Shown: positions 1-8,779, counted from the stretch's first letter. The stretch: 64,000 nt of DNA from Nocardioides cavernae (GCF_016907475.1 NZ_JAFBCA010000001.1:62001-126000), one strand, 5' to 3'. Notes: generated by a model from the letters alone, not told the origin. Numbers and translations are program-made.

Positions 1-376
1 TCAAGGGACTTCTCCCCATGGCCTTCTTGCGCGTGACGCGGACCAGTGTGTACTTGCAAGCGGCTACGACGAGGAGAGCGTCGAGCCAATCACGGTCGAC
101 CTCGCTGGTTGCGTAGGACCTCTGTCGAGACATCGTGCGGACCCGGCGCGAGCCGAAGTTCGGTGGCCTTGGCTGCAACTGCACCGTGCCAGTCCGCATG
201 CGTGGGGTCGGCGAAAATCCAGGCGCCTCCGGTTCTGGTGGGTGTTCGTGTACGTCTCCACCACACTGCCGCGAATTGTGCGTCTCCGCGCCGCGTTGCC
301 TCCTCGGACAGGGAAGCTCAGTCACCGCATGTCGGGTCGCGTCCCCGGCATGACCGCGTGGGCGCGCACTTGGTAG
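1..376. other. left edge without a recognisable gene
   Basis: I see nothing convincing in this stretch. Short open frames exist on both strands but none gives a recognisable protein, a good ribosome binding site or a consistent GC-rich third-position bias. It may hold the upstream region of the phosphatase gene at 377 and the tail of a gene lying outside the window. Confidence 0.4.
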
Positions 377-868
377 GTGGCCGAGCACACGCTGATCCTC
401 TTGAGACATGCCAAGTCGGACTGGTCGGGCCAAGAGGGTGACCACGATCGCCCGCTCGCGAAGCGCGGCCGGCGCCAAGCGCCCGAAGCGGGTCGGTGGC
501 TGGCTGCCAACGTCGACTCGATCGACCTGGCGGTCGTCTCCACTGCCAACCGTGCTCGGAGCACCTGGGATCTGGCTTCGGACGAACTCGACGAGCCACC
601 TAGGACTCGGCTCGACGACGACGCTTACGGTGCCTCCGCCGACGACCTCCTGGACATGGTCCGCAGTCTCGACGAGGCACTGAACACAGTCGTGCTCGTC
701 GGTCACAATCCCGGCATCGAGGAGCTCGCCGGGGCCCTCACAGCCGGCCGAGTACCCATGCCGACCTCGGCTCTCGCGGTCATCGAGCTCAACAGCACCT
801 GGGACGGCGCCGGTCGGGCGCGTGGATTCTTGCGCGCCGCCGGCCGCCCACCAACCTCCGCCCGATAG
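377..868 (+). CDS. SixA-type histidine phosphatase
   Basis: A 163-residue protein of the histidine phosphatase superfamily, short SixA-like branch. The N-terminal LLRHAKSDW motif supplies the catalytic Arg10-His11 pair, and VLVGHNPGIEEL near residue 107 supplies the second histidine (His110). RPLAKRGRRQA follows the usual pattern after the RHA motif. Family members dephosphorylate phosphohistidine on proteins or small phosphoesters, and the substrate cannot be read from sequence. The start is GTG at 377 because the conserved first strand begins only six residues later. No operon partner: the next gene is on the other strand. Confidence 0.85.
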   Translation: MAEHTLILLRHAKSDWSGQEGDHDRPLAKRGRRQAPEAGRWLAANVDSIDLAVVSTANRARSTWDLASDELDEPPRTRLDDDAYGASADDLLDMVRSLDEALNTVVLVGHNPGIEELAGALTAGRVPMPTSALAVIELNSTWDGAGRARGFLRAAGRPPTSAR

Positions 869-1015
869 GTCACACCGCGGAGCGGCACCGTGCAGCCTTG
901 GAGGCCGTCGCGGCGATCCGTTGAAAGTGCTGCGCATCGACTCGCGTCACTTCGCCGCGTGCCGACCCGGGGTATGTCCACTGGTACCGATGACCGGTCA
1001 GCGGAACGCCACCAA

Positions 1016-1264
1016 CTATTCGTCGTCTCCGCCGGACTGGGCAGACTTCCTTCTCTCGAGCAGCCAATGCAGCTCGTGGGTCTCTGGATGCCGCCATTCT
1101 CGTAACCGGTACTCGAACCCGGGCAGCAGCACGATCGGGATCGGCTCGGGCGATGCCGGCGCGACCGCTCCCACGACGATCTTGGAATCCGGGGGGATGA
1201 ACGGCGACTGCGCGGGGATAGGAGCGGTCACGACCTCGATGGGGTCGGAATAGGGGCGTGCCAT
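1016..1264 (-). CDS. small conserved-type hypothetical protein
   Basis: An 82-residue soluble protein that I do not recognise. It has a proline-rich start (PIPAQSPFIPPDS), a hydrophobic strand (IVVGAVAPA) and a charged C-terminus (LREWRHPETHELHWLLERRK) that looks like a helix. There is no signal peptide or membrane segment. It is transcribed away from the membrane-anchored protein at 1433, with which it shares a 168-bp divergent spacer. The amino-acid composition is protein-like, but the gene call rests on that alone. Confidence 0.5.
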   Translation of the reverse strand: MARPYSDPIEVVTAPIPAQSPFIPPDSKIVVGAVAPASPEPIPIVLLPGFEYRLREWRHPETHELHWLLERRKSAQSGGDDE

Positions 1265-1310
1265 GCGTGCAACCTTACCGAAAGTCCCGGAACTATCGAG
1301 GACCTTTGGC

Positions 1311-1329
1311 CCTATAGCAACCTTATAGG
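1311..1329. promoter_or_regulatory. inverted repeat in divergent promoter region
   Basis: CCTATA (1311-1316) and TATAGG (1324-1329) form a 6-bp inverted repeat with a 7-bp spacer, in an unusually AT-rich patch between the divergent genes at 1264 and 1433. It could be an operator or part of a promoter. No factor can be named. Confidence 0.3.
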
Positions 1330-1432
1330 CGCGTCATAGGGTGTCCATACCGGATGAGGAAGCCGGCGCCACGCGGCTCCCAGCCGAGCGGCAACACAGG
1401 GCCTAGGGCCAAAACGCTCTGGAGAACAATCA

Positions 1433-1975
1433 ATGAGCACCCCTGCTGCACCTCAGGTCGGCGACACCAAGAAGGGTCACGTCTTCACCGAGACGGGCTG
1501 GCTTCCGACCAAGCCGCCCAAGAAGAAGCACACAGTGCGCAACCTCTTGCTGGCCTTCGTGGTCATCACCGGGCTGGGTATTGCTGGCTGCACGGCCCTC
1601 GTCGGCGGCGCCGCCAACGAGATCAGCAAGTCCATCGAGGAGGACGCCAACAAGCCTGGCGGCACCGACAATCCGATGCCGATCAACGAGGGCAAGCCCT
1701 TCGAGGTCGACGGATTCAAGTACGCCGCTGGCTGGTCAATCGGCAAGGACGCTCTGGGCGACCTCGACGTCAAGGGCCTCAAGGTCACCAACAACCGGGA
1801 CGACAAGGACTCGGCCCTCGTCGAGATCAAGCTCTGGCAGGGCACTGAAGTCAAGGCACTCGCAGACTGCACCACCGAGCCCATCGGCGTCGGCACCACC
1901 GTCTCGCTGTCTTGCCTCAGCACGGACAAGCTCCCCAAGTCCTTCGACAAGATCACCATCAACGACACGTTCTGA
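1433..1975 (+). CDS. membrane-anchored or lipoprotein-like hypothetical protein
   Basis: A 180-residue protein with a 35-residue lysine-rich cytoplasmic tail (KPPKKKHTVRN), one hydrophobic segment at about 37-58 and an extracytoplasmic C-terminal domain. The segment ends in IAGC (Cys53), which fits a lipobox after a long n-region, so it may be lipidated or simply membrane anchored. The outer domain (FEVDGFKYAAGW, VTNNRDDKDSALVEIKLW, ending ITINDTF) resembles a beta-sandwich protein family that I recall as widespread and unnamed in actinobacteria. A GGAG lies 8 bases before the ATG. A hairpin follows the stop. Confidence 0.75.
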   Translation: MSTPAAPQVGDTKKGHVFTETGWLPTKPPKKKHTVRNLLLAFVVITGLGIAGCTALVGGAANEISKSIEEDANKPGGTDNPMPINEGKPFEVDGFKYAAGWSIGKDALGDLDVKGLKVTNNRDDKDSALVEIKLWQGTEVKALADCTTEPIGVGTTVSLSCLSTDKLPKSFDKITINDTF

Positions 1976-1985
1976 TTCGAGCAGG

Positions 1986-2010
1986 CGGTGGCTTCCAATG
2001 GGAGCCACCG
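1986..2010 (+). terminator. hairpin terminator candidate
   Basis: CGGTGGCT (1986-1993) pairs perfectly with AGCCACCG (2003-2010) around a 9-base loop, eleven bases after the stop of the preceding gene and followed by TCTCTGCTT. This is the likely terminator of the 1433 gene. Confidence 0.55.
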
Positions 2011-2216
2011 TCTCTGCTTGGCCTGTCGTCGTGACCACATGACCCACCTGCGACAGAACCCACCAACCACGGAACTGCTGCACGAACTGGTGTCTGCGTG
2101 ACCTGGCCCATTCCGCCGCCTTCGGGGGACGTCCGAATCTGCCGTGGGCAGGTCTGGTGGCGTCACTCTCCGGACATCCCCCTTAGAGACGCGGCCCCGG
2201 AACTAGGCTGCGACAC

Positions 2217-2510
2217 ATGGCGGAGTACCAGGTGACCCGGTGGCGCGACCTTCCGTCGATGGTTGCGGCACGGGCGGACGAGAAGACGGTGAAGTCGGAG
2301 CTCGCACCGCGGTTCCAGGAGGCGATCGACGAGGCTGCGATGCGGCTTGGTGACACCGGGGCCGATGACTACCTGGCGGGCTGGCAGCGATCTCCTTGGA
2401 CCGAGGCCGACGGTGCGCCGGGCGAGGTGCTCGACCGAGTCATCGCCGAGCTCCACGCGGAGTGGCCGGCCGCCAGGATCGCCGACTACCTCGACGAGCT
2501 GGGCAGGTGA
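2217..2510 (+). CDS. small 'virulence factor'-family protein
   Basis: A 97-residue protein that matches, by memory, the short family labelled 'virulence factor' (Pfam Virulence_fact): VTRWRDLPSMV at the start, FQEAIDEAAMRLG in the middle and DDYLAGW...RSPW before a C-terminal helix. The name says little, since no biochemical role is established to my knowledge. The family is often found beside one-carbon or methyltransferase genes in proteobacteria. That fits here, because the last base pairs overlap the GTG start of the homocysteine methyltransferase gene (GTGA at 2507-2510), which implies translational coupling. Confidence 0.6.
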   Translation: MAEYQVTRWRDLPSMVAARADEKTVKSELAPRFQEAIDEAAMRLGDTGADDYLAGWQRSPWTEADGAPGEVLDRVIAELHAEWPAARIADYLDELGR

Positions 2511-3391
2511 ATCGGCTCAGGGCGCTGCTGCGCACGGACCGTCCGGTCCTGCTCGACGGCGGCATGGGCACGCTGCTCCAGGACAGCGGCCTCGAGGACG
2601 GCGTACCCGGAGAGCTCTGGAACCTCGAGAACCCCGACGCGGTGCGCGCGGCGCACGCCGCCTACGCCACGGCGGGGGCCCGGCTGTTGACGACCAACAG
2701 CTTCGGGGGCACCCGGCCGCGCCTGGACCTGCACGGGCTCGGCGACCGTGTCGGCGACGTGAACCGGGCGGCCGCGCGGCTTGCACGGTCGGTCGCGGAC
2801 GAGCACGGGCTGCTCGTCGCCGGCGACCTCGGCCCGACCGGCGAGCTGCTGGCGCCGCTCGGAACCCTGACCGGCGAAGAGGCCCAGGCGCTGTTCGCCG
2901 AACAGCTCACCGCGCTGGTCGAGGGTGGGATCGACCTGGTGCTGGTCGAGACGCTGAGCGACCTCGGTGAGGCTGATGCGGCCCTCGCCGCGGCGCGGGA
3001 GGTCGCGCCCGGTCTTCCGGTCGCCGTGACGATGAGCTTCGACACCAACTTGCGCACCATGATGGGCGTCCGCCCGGGCGACGCTGTGGCGCACCTTGCC
3101 GCGGCAGGTGCCGACGCTGCGGGGGCCAACTGCGGTCGCGGTCCCGCGGAGATGGAGATCATCGCCGCGGAGATGGCGCAGGCCCGCACCGACGACATCC
3201 TCCTGGTCGCCCAGTCCAACGCCGGCCTTCCGCAGGTCGTGGGCGACCACTTCGAGTACGACGCGACCGCCGGCGACATGGCTTCGCACGCCACCCGGCT
3301 GGCCGAGCTCGGGATCGACCTGGTCGGCGGCTGTTGCGGCTCGACGCCGGCGCACATCGCCGCCATGGGCGCCACCTTGATCCCGGCCTGA
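2507..3391 (+). CDS. homocysteine S-methyltransferase family protein
   Basis: A 294-residue TIM-barrel methyltransferase of the Hcy_methyltrans family (betaine-homocysteine methyltransferase and MetH N-terminal module). VLLDGGMGTLLQ near residue 15 is the typical entry strand. The zinc ligands are Cys209 (GANCGRGP) and Cys276-Cys277 (GGCCGSTPAHI), all present. It would move a methyl group to homocysteine, or to a related thiol, from an unidentified donor such as betaine, DMSP or S-methylmethionine. The start is GTG 2507, which overlaps the stop of the 2217 gene, so the two probably act together. Confidence 0.85.
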   Translation: MNRLRALLRTDRPVLLDGGMGTLLQDSGLEDGVPGELWNLENPDAVRAAHAAYATAGARLLTTNSFGGTRPRLDLHGLGDRVGDVNRAAARLARSVADEHGLLVAGDLGPTGELLAPLGTLTGEEAQALFAEQLTALVEGGIDLVLVETLSDLGEADAALAAAREVAPGLPVAVTMSFDTNLRTMMGVRPGDAVAHLAAAGADAAGANCGRGPAEMEIIAAEMAQARTDDILLVAQSNAGLPQVVGDHFEYDATAGDMASHATRLAELGIDLVGGCCGSTPAHIAAMGATLIPA

Positions 3392-3439
3392 GCCTCTGTT
3401 CCACCGGTCACGAGGGTTGCCCGCTGCGTCCGTCCCGAG

Positions 3440-4078
3440 TCAGGGGACCTCGACGTACCAGGCTTCGCGGATGGTCTGGCGCCTGAGGGCCCGCCCCATG
3501 GCTTGGATGGCGATGCCGCCGAGGGCGAGCACCAGCAGGAGCAGGGACCACCCGAAGCTGCTGGAGACGCGGTCGGTGAAGTCGCCCCTGGTGAAGTCGG
3601 CGGAGTTCAGTGAGCCCACCAGCAGCATGAGGCCACTCGTCACGCCGACGGCACCGGCGATTGACCCGACGATGACGAGCACCATCATCGGCACGTTGGT
3701 GAACACCGACAGGAGGCCGAGGACGACGCCGACGACCAGGCCCACCAGGACGGCAACCCAGTTCCAGGAGATACCGAGGGCGACGACGATGCCCGAGCCG
3801 ATCGCGAACCCGGCCGCGCCCATCGCAAGGACGACCGCGACGTAGTAGTACAGGTAGGCCAGGACCGCGAAGATCACCGCGAAGACCAGGCCGAGCACCC
3901 ACCCGAGCACGGTGCCGAGGAAGCGCTCGTCGGCGAACCCGGCGACGATGCCGGCGCCGAAGGCGAAACCGGCGAAGAAGCCCCAGACGGGGATCACGAG
4001 ACGCAGCACGAACTGGCCGGCGACGAGCATGGCGCCCCCGGCGACGATGGCGAGGACGCCCAGGATGATGTCAGCCAT
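3440..4078 (-). CDS. polytopic membrane protein, DUF4203-like
   Basis: A 212-residue integral membrane protein with about seven hydrophobic helices spread from residue 4 to 198 and short loops rich in glycine (FFAGFAFGAGIVAGF, VVGVVLGLLSVF). The pattern fits the DUF4203/TM7S3 type of membrane proteins of unknown role. The C-terminus is cytoplasmic and basic (MGRALRRQTIREAW). It stands alone, converging with the methyltransferase gene. Confidence 0.7.
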   Translation of the reverse strand: MADIILGVLAIVAGGAMLVAGQFVLRLVIPVWGFFAGFAFGAGIVAGFADERFLGTVLGWVLGLVFAVIFAVLAYLYYYVAVVLAMGAAGFAIGSGIVVALGISWNWVAVLVGLVVGVVLGLLSVFTNVPMMVLVIVGSIAGAVGVTSGLMLLVGSLNSADFTRGDFTDRVSSSFGWSLLLLVLALGGIAIQAMGRALRRQTIREAWYVEVP

Positions 4079-4424
4079 GACAGCAATGTAGGGCCAAACC
4101 CTTCGTCCCGGGAGGACGAGTTCTGCTGCAGGTCATTGCGCCGCGATTGGTGTGTTTCGAACCATCGCACGCGGGGGCATCTAGCAGGGGTAGATGTCGA
4201 CGCCTGCGGGCGCTTCCAGGATCGTCTCTTGGCCTCGGTTACAGCCAGCACGCGAGCCCACGCCGACACTCACCTGCCTCACCGGGCTGGAATCCCATGT
4301 TGGAGGACGGTTTTCGAACATGCGTGAGAAGCGCTCGTCGGAACGACGCGCCACCTCGTGGCGTCAGGGTCACCCTGTCCGGGTGATGCCGCGTCCGGGC
4401 TGCGACGGCCACGGTGGGTGGACT
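4079..4424. other. intergenic, no gene recognised
   Basis: About 350 bases separate the membrane protein gene read leftwards and the pair read rightwards from 4486. Short open frames here have poor coding character. Two AT-richer spots near 4147 and 4311 (GTTTCGAAC and GTTTTCGAAC) could be promoter parts, but I cannot assign them. Confidence 0.4.
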
Positions 4425-4457
4425 CCACACCTCCCGCGACGGGGGAGGGAGGTGTGG
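4425..4457 (+). promoter_or_regulatory. leader hairpin ahead of membrane-protein gene
   Basis: CCACACCTCCC (4425-4435) and GGGAGGTGTGG (4447-4457) are a perfect 11-bp inverted repeat with an 11-base loop, ending 28 bases before the ATG at 4486. The Shine-Dalgarno AGGAGGGG lies just outside the stem. It may be a terminator or attenuator in the 5' leader. Confidence 0.5.
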
Positions 4458-4485
4458 CACGAGAACGACGAGGAGGGGATGACAC

Positions 4486-4914
4486 ATGCGCAAGACAGCT
4501 TCGTTGGTCGCCATCGTGGTGGGGATCGTGATGGCCGTTGCAGGAGTCGCCACCTGGGTGGTCGTCAGCAGCACCCTGTCGGAGCAGAAGATCGTCGTGG
4601 CGGACGACGCCAACTGCCTTGCGGGTGACGAGGTCGACGGACCCTTCTCCGCCTACTGCCAGGCCGACGTCATCGACAAGCACACCAAGGCCATCACCGG
4701 CGGCCTCACCTACGCCGAGCTCGACCGCGAGGACCCCAACCGGGCCACCGCGATGGACTCTGCGTTCCTGCAGGCCTCGCTGTTCACCTCGGTGGTCGCG
4801 TTCGGCGTCGCGTTCATGGCCATCGGGGTCGGCATCGTGCTGGCACTGATCGGCTTCGGCATGCGAGCGCCGGTCCCGACCCGCGACCCGGCCGGCTACA
4901 CCGCTGCGGGCTGA
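4486..4914 (+). CDS. two-helix membrane protein (family often mislabelled LigA)
   Basis: A 142-residue protein with an N-terminal hydrophobic segment at about 6-28, an extracytoplasmic loop of about 70 residues with two cysteines (DANCLAGDE, SAYCQADV) and a second hydrophobic segment at about 100-128. The motifs VDGPFSAY, GLTYAELDREDPNR and SLFTSVVAFG belong to an actinobacterial family that databases often name 'aromatic ring-opening dioxygenase LigA'. Nothing in it resembles a dioxygenase, so that name should be ignored. A strong AGGAGGGG precedes the start. It probably shares an operon with the next membrane protein gene. Confidence 0.8.
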   Translation: MRKTASLVAIVVGIVMAVAGVATWVVVSSTLSEQKIVVADDANCLAGDEVDGPFSAYCQADVIDKHTKAITGGLTYAELDREDPNRATAMDSAFLQASLFTSVVAFGVAFMAIGVGIVLALIGFGMRAPVPTRDPAGYTAAG

Positions 4915-4971
4915 CCCGCCGCTCGTCTCGTCCCCTCGCCCCCGCCGGGGGCTACGACCTGGAAGGTGCAC

Positions 4972-5388
4972 ATGTCGACGACCTACTCCACCCGCAACGC
5001 CTGGGCCTCCGGGCTGATGCTCTTCGCGGCCGCCATGCTGCTGACCGTCGGACTGTTCCAGATCCTGCAGGCGATCGCCGCCCTGGCCAACGATGACATC
5101 GTGGTCAGGGGACCCGAGTACACCTACCACTTCGACCTCACGACCTGGGGATGGGTGCACCTGCTCATCGGGGTGGTCCTGATGGCGGTGGGTGCCTTCC
5201 TGTTCACGGGTGCCGCGTGGGCCCGCTGGGCGGGGATCGTGATCGCCGTCCTGGCCATGGTGGCCAACTTCATGTGGCTGCCCTACTACCCCCTCTGGGC
5301 GCTCACCCTCATCGGTTTGAACGTCGCGGTCATCTGGGCCCTCGCCGTGGTCGAGGTGGAGCCCGAGTTCACCCGGCCGGCGCCGTAG
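4972..5388 (+). CDS. four-helix membrane protein, DUF7144-like
   Basis: A 138-residue membrane protein with four predicted helices at about 10-35, 58-80, 82-102 and 105-126. The motifs FQILQAIAAL, TYHFDLTTWGWVHL and GAAWARWAGI are those of a common actinobacterial family of unknown role (DUF7144). The ATG at 4972 is preferred to a GTG two codons upstream because GGAAGG lies 5 bases ahead of it. It follows the 4486 gene by 57 bases on the same strand. Confidence 0.75.
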   Translation: MSTTYSTRNAWASGLMLFAAAMLLTVGLFQILQAIAALANDDIVVRGPEYTYHFDLTTWGWVHLLIGVVLMAVGAFLFTGAAWARWAGIVIAVLAMVANFMWLPYYPLWALTLIGLNVAVIWALAVVEVEPEFTRPAP

Positions 5389-5477
5389 CCGCAGCTCGTC
5401 CACCCGAGCAGACGGCATGCCCATCGACACGTACAGACGAGGGTCAGGCCGGACTCGTCGTGGTCGGCGTCTCGGAC

Positions 5478-5597
5478 ATGGGCGCCAAGATCGAGCGAGC
5501 GATGGAACGCGCCGAGCGCACGCAGACCAAGCGGCTCGAGGTCGACCCCGACACCCTCGAGCGCGACGCGCGGAGGGGCGAGGGGTCGACCTCCTGA
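5478..5597 (+). CDS. possible 39-residue charged peptide
   Basis: A short open frame coding 39 residues, highly charged and helix-like (KIERAMERAERTQTKRLEVDPD). It has no clear ribosome binding site, but it sits between two real genes on an otherwise empty stretch and the coding bias looks real. It could equally be chance. Confidence 0.3.
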   Translation: MGAKIERAMERAERTQTKRLEVDPDTLERDARRGEGSTS

Positions 5598-5603
5598 CGG
5601 ACG

Positions 5604-6617
5604 TCAGCCGCGGAGCGCGCGGATCGCGGGCACCAGGTGCTCGCCGAGGTCCGCGAGGAACTGCCCCTGGTCGTGTCCGGGGCCGTGGAGGACGAGGTGG
5701 TCGAAGCCCGCGTCGACGTAGGGCCGAACCGCCTCGACCACCTCGGACGGCGTCGTGGCGATGATCCAGCGGGAGGCGACCTGCTCGATCGGCAGGCGGT
5801 CGGCGGCCGCGGCCATCTCGACCGGGTCGTGGAGCCGGTGCTTGTCCTCAGCACTGAGTGACAGCGGCGCCCAGAAGCGGGTGTTCTCGAGTGCCTCCTC
5901 GCGGGTCGCGGCGTACGACAGCTTGATCTCGATCATCCTGGCGAAGTCACGCGCGGACCGGCCCGACGCGGCGAGCCCCTCGTCCACGGCGGGCAGCAGC
6001 TTGTCGGCGTAGAGGTCCATGCCCTTGCCGCTGGTGCAGATGAAGCCGTCGCCCACGCGCCCGGCGTACTTCGCCATCTGCGGCCCGCCAGCCGCCACCC
6101 AGATCGGGACGCCGCCGTCGGGCCGGTCGTAGATGGTGGCGTCGACGGTGCGGTAGTAGTCGCCGTCGAAGGTGACCCGCTCGCCGGCCCACAGCTCGCG
6201 CATGAGGCGTACGGCCTCGCGCAGGCGGGCCCAGCGCTCCTTGAAGTCGGGCCACTCCGGGAGCCCGACGGAGATCTCGTTGAGCGCCTCGCCCGTGCCG
6301 ACGCCGAGCACCACGCGGCCCGGGTTGAGCAGGGCGATCGTGGCGAGCTGCTGGGCGAGCACGGCCGGGTTGTAGCGGAACGTCGGCGTCAGCACGCTCG
6401 TCCCGAGCACGACGCGCTGGGTGCGCTCGCCGAGGGCCGCCAGCGCGGCGAGGGCGCTGGGGGCGTGGCCGCCCTCGTGGCGCCACGGCTGGAGGTGGTC
6501 GCTGACCCAGACGCTGTCCAGGCCTGCCTCCTCGGCGCGCACCCCGAGCTCGACGAGCTCGCGCGGGCCGAACTGCTCGGCCGAGGCCTTGTAACCGACA
6601 GCGAGGGAGGGGGTCAC
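5604..6617 (-). CDS. fgd: F420-dependent glucose-6-phosphate dehydrogenase
   Basis: A 337-residue luciferase-like TIM-barrel enzyme of the FGD type, which oxidises glucose-6-phosphate to 6-phosphogluconolactone and reduces coenzyme F420 to F420H2. [13 protein letters not shown] at 39-51 gives His41 and Trp45, GTGEALNE gives Glu110, and Lys198, Lys259 and Arg283 sit at the positions known from the mycobacterial enzyme for phosphate binding. All catalytic residues are therefore present. The start is GTG 6617. The gene implies F420 synthesis elsewhere in the genome and supplies F420H2 to reductases such as the one possibly encoded at 23367. It follows the sigma-factor gene by 43 bases on the same strand. 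Confidence 0.92.
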   Translation of the reverse strand: MTPSLAVGYKASAEQFGPRELVELGVRAEEAGLDSVWVSDHLQPWRHEGGHAPSALAALAALGERTQRVVLGTSVLTPTFRYNPAVLAQQLATIALLNPGRVVLGVGTGEALNEISVGLPEWPDFKERWARLREAVRLMRELWAGERVTFDGDYYRTVDATIYDRPDGGVPIWVAAGGPQMAKYAGRVGDGFICTSGKGMDLYADKLLPAVDEGLAASGRSARDFARMIEIKLSYAATREEALENTRFWAPLSLSAEDKHRLHDPVEMAAAADRLPIEQVASRWIIATTPSEVVEAVRPYVDAGFDHLVLHGPGHDQGQFLADLGEHLVPAIRALRG

Positions 6618-6660
6618 CGCGCCATGGTGGCACAGCGACCCGCAACGACGCCGCTGGGCC

Positions 6661-7515
6661 TCAGGCGGCTGGCGGCCGCTCGACCAGGCCGGCCTTGAGG
6701 TCGGTCAGGATCCGCGTGAGGACCCGTGACACCTGTGCCTGGGTCAGGCCCACGGAGGTGGCGATCTCCTGCTGCGTCTGCTCCTGGTAGTAGCGCAGCC
6801 GGACGATGCGCCGGTCGCGCGCCGTGAGGCCACGCATGAGGGGGTCGAGCATGACCTTGGCCTCGGCCTGGGCGAGCGAGCGGTCCTCCTCGCCCAGCAG
6901 GTCGCCGAGCGACGACGAGCCGTCGGCGACCCGGGCGTCCAGCGAGGTGGGCGTGAAGCACCCGTCCGCGGCGAGCGCTTCGACGATGTCGGACGTGCTC
7001 TCGTCGAGGTGGGCGGCCACCTCGCTGGGTCGCGGCGAACGCCCCAGCCGCGACTCGAGCTCCTCCTGCGCAGACGCGATGCGGGTCTGCAGGTCCTGCA
7101 CCCGACGGGGCGGGCGCACCATCCAGCCGGAGTCACGGAAGTGCCGGCGCAGCTCACCGCGGACGGTGGGCACGGCGAACGACAGGAAGTCGTGACCGGC
7201 GTTGGGATCGAAGCGCTGCGCAGCCTTGGTCAGCCCGAGCAGCGCCACCTGCTCGAGGTCGTCGAGGTCGATGCCCCGGTTGCGGTAGCGGGAGGCCATG
7301 CTGCGGGCCACTGCCGCGTTGGTCTCGATGAGCTGACGGGTCAGCTCGTCAGTGTCGGCCTGATGGCTGACGTCACGAAGGTCGCTGACGATGGCGTCGG
7401 TGCGACGGGCCCGCGCCTTGCCCTCGAGGGGCTGGACGGGGCGGGACTGGATGGGGCGGGACTGGACGGGGGTGGGTCCAGAAGGACGTACAGGGGCGAT
7501 AGTCATGGTGACCAC
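6661..7515 (-). CDS. SigB/SigF-type RNA polymerase sigma factor
   Basis: A 284-residue sigma-70 factor of the stress and sporulation group. Region 2 is visible ([59 protein letters not shown]), then region 3, then region 4 with its helix-turn-helix ([25 protein letters not shown]). The N-terminus is a low-complexity QSRP-repeat tail. GTG 7515 is preferred to ATG 7506 because AGGAAG lies 6 bases upstream. No anti-sigma gene is adjacent, so its partner-switching module must be elsewhere. It probably directs part of the stress regulon. Confidence 0.88.
   Translation of the reverse strand: MVTMTIAPVRPSGPTPVQSRPIQSRPVQPLEGKARARRTDAIVSDLRDVSHQADTDELTRQLIETNAAVARSMASRYRNRGIDLDDLEQVALLGLTKAAQRFDPNAGHDFLSFAVPTVRGELRRHFRDSGWMVRPPRRVQDLQTRIASAQEELESRLGRSPRPSEVAAHLDESTSDIVEALAADGCFTPTSLDARVADGSSSLGDLLGEEDRSLAQAEAKVMLDPLMRGLTARDRRIVRLRYYQEQTQQEIATSVGLTQAQVSRVLTRILTDLKAGLVERPPAA
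7431..7470 (-). repeat. tandem repeat inside sigma-factor N-terminus
   Basis: A 15-bp unit (GCGGGACTGGAYGGG on the plus strand) is repeated with a partial third copy and encodes the run [13 protein letters not shown] in the sigma-factor tail. It is a coding microsatellite that could vary in copy number between strains. Confidence 0.6.
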
Positions 7516-7626
7516 GGCTCGCTTCCTGGTGGTGTGATGGTGCTTGCCGTGGTCTCCAGCAAGACGATCGGCCACCACGCTCGCATGGTCTGGACCGCCA
7601 GGACAGCCGCAAAACGAACACCCCCG

Positions 7627-8604
7627 TCAGGACGGGTTGCGTTGCATGGTCTGTCCAGGGTTCTCGTCGAAGACCTGGCGGTAGTCCGAGGCGAACCTGC
7701 CCGGGTTGAAGAAGCCGAACCGGGCGGCAGCGTCGCCCACCGAGTCCGAGGAGCCGTCCCGCAGGGACTGGCGGGCGAGGTCGAGCCGTACGCGGCGCAG
7801 GTAGTCCTGCGGGGTGCAACCGAGCTCCTTGCGGAAGGCGTACTGCAGCGCGCGAGGCGTCACCGCAACGGTGCTCGCCAGCTGCTCCAGGGTGAGCTCC
7901 TGGTCAGCGCGGTCCTCGATGACGTTGAGCGCCCGGCGTACGGCGGACGGACTGTCCCCGTAGAGCTCCCCGCGCGCGCCGGCGCGCGTGAAACCGTCCA
8001 CGACGTCGTTGGGGAACGTGTCGAGGAGGGTGTGGCCGAGCAGCAACGACGCGTCGGCGTGGCCCAGCACGGCCGACACGTCGGGAAAGCTGGCGGCCAG
8101 CTCGTCCACCGTGGCCCGCCACCGGGCCGCGGCCGCCTGCGAGTGGGGGACGTAGGACCGGAAGCGCGCATCGGGACCGGACCGCGCGGGATCGATCTCC
8201 GCCACGGCCGCCGCCAAGAGGTCGCCCGTGATGCTCGTGAGTCGGATGTCGTAGCACTCGCCGTTGCCGGTGAACGGCATCTGCCACCCCGACGCCAGGA
8301 TCGTCTCACCGTCGTGGGCGGTGTCGGTGGCGCCGTCACGGGTGTAGGTGATGCTCCCGCCCAGGACGTCGACGACCACCAGCGTCGGCAGAGCGTCGGC
8401 GTCGAAGGTGACCCGGCCGCCGATGCTGAGATGGTCGAAGGCCACGGTCCCGTGGTCGGTGCGGTGGTGGCGTACGTCGCCGAGCTCCCCCGCGAGCCGG
8501 AGCCGCGCCCCGAAAGCCTGCTCGAGCCAGTCGCGCGCGGCGTCGCCGGACCCCTCGAACTCGAAGGCTTCGGGCAGGCCACGCCGTGAACGCGTGTGCG
8601 GCAA
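7627..8604 (-). CDS. AraC-family transcriptional regulator
   Basis: A 325-residue regulator with an N-terminal sensing domain (about 1-210) that lacks known ligand residues and a C-terminal AraC/XylS double helix-turn-helix (about 225-325): LTLEQLASTVAVTPRALQYAFRKELGCTPQDYLRRVRL and the second helix set ending FGFFNPGRFASDYRQVF. The start is taken as TTG 8604 because a perfect AGGAGG lies 7 bases upstream. The open frame extends further, but with no ribosome site. The downstream gene on this strand is the sigma factor, 111 bases away. Confidence 0.85.
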   Translation of the reverse strand: MPHTRSRRGLPEAFEFEGSGDAARDWLEQAFGARLRLAGELGDVRHHRTDHGTVAFDHLSIGGRVTFDADALPTLVVVDVLGGSITYTRDGATDTAHDGETILASGWQMPFTGNGECYDIRLTSITGDLLAAAVAEIDPARSGPDARFRSYVPHSQAAAARWRATVDELAASFPDVSAVLGHADASLLLGHTLLDTFPNDVVDGFTRAGARGELYGDSPSAVRRALNVIEDRADQELTLEQLASTVAVTPRALQYAFRKELGCTPQDYLRRVRLDLARQSLRDGSSDSVGDAAARFGFFNPGRFASDYRQVFDENPGQTMQRNPS

Positions 8605-8779
8605 TGCAACACCTCCTGCTGGAGAGGTGGGAGACCCGACGGTTTGAGTCGATCCGACTCTAACCCGGGAACGGCCGTCCCGCCCATCCGGAGGTGTCAG
8701 GATCAGCCTGTAGGGTGGACCACCGAACACTCGATACTCCGCCCTGTGTCCGCGGACCTACGTCATGCAAGAGGTGACG

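Noticed and set aside
1..441. Several short open frames at the left edge
   Set aside because: They have no recognisable protein features or consistent codon bias.
4486..4914. The label 'aromatic ring-opening dioxygenase LigA' for this family
   Set aside because: The protein is a two-helix membrane protein without metal-binding or dioxygenase motifs.
7431..7470. Possible CRISPR-like repeats
   Set aside because: The repeat unit is 15 bp, in frame within the sigma gene and without spacers. No CRISPR array is visible in the window.
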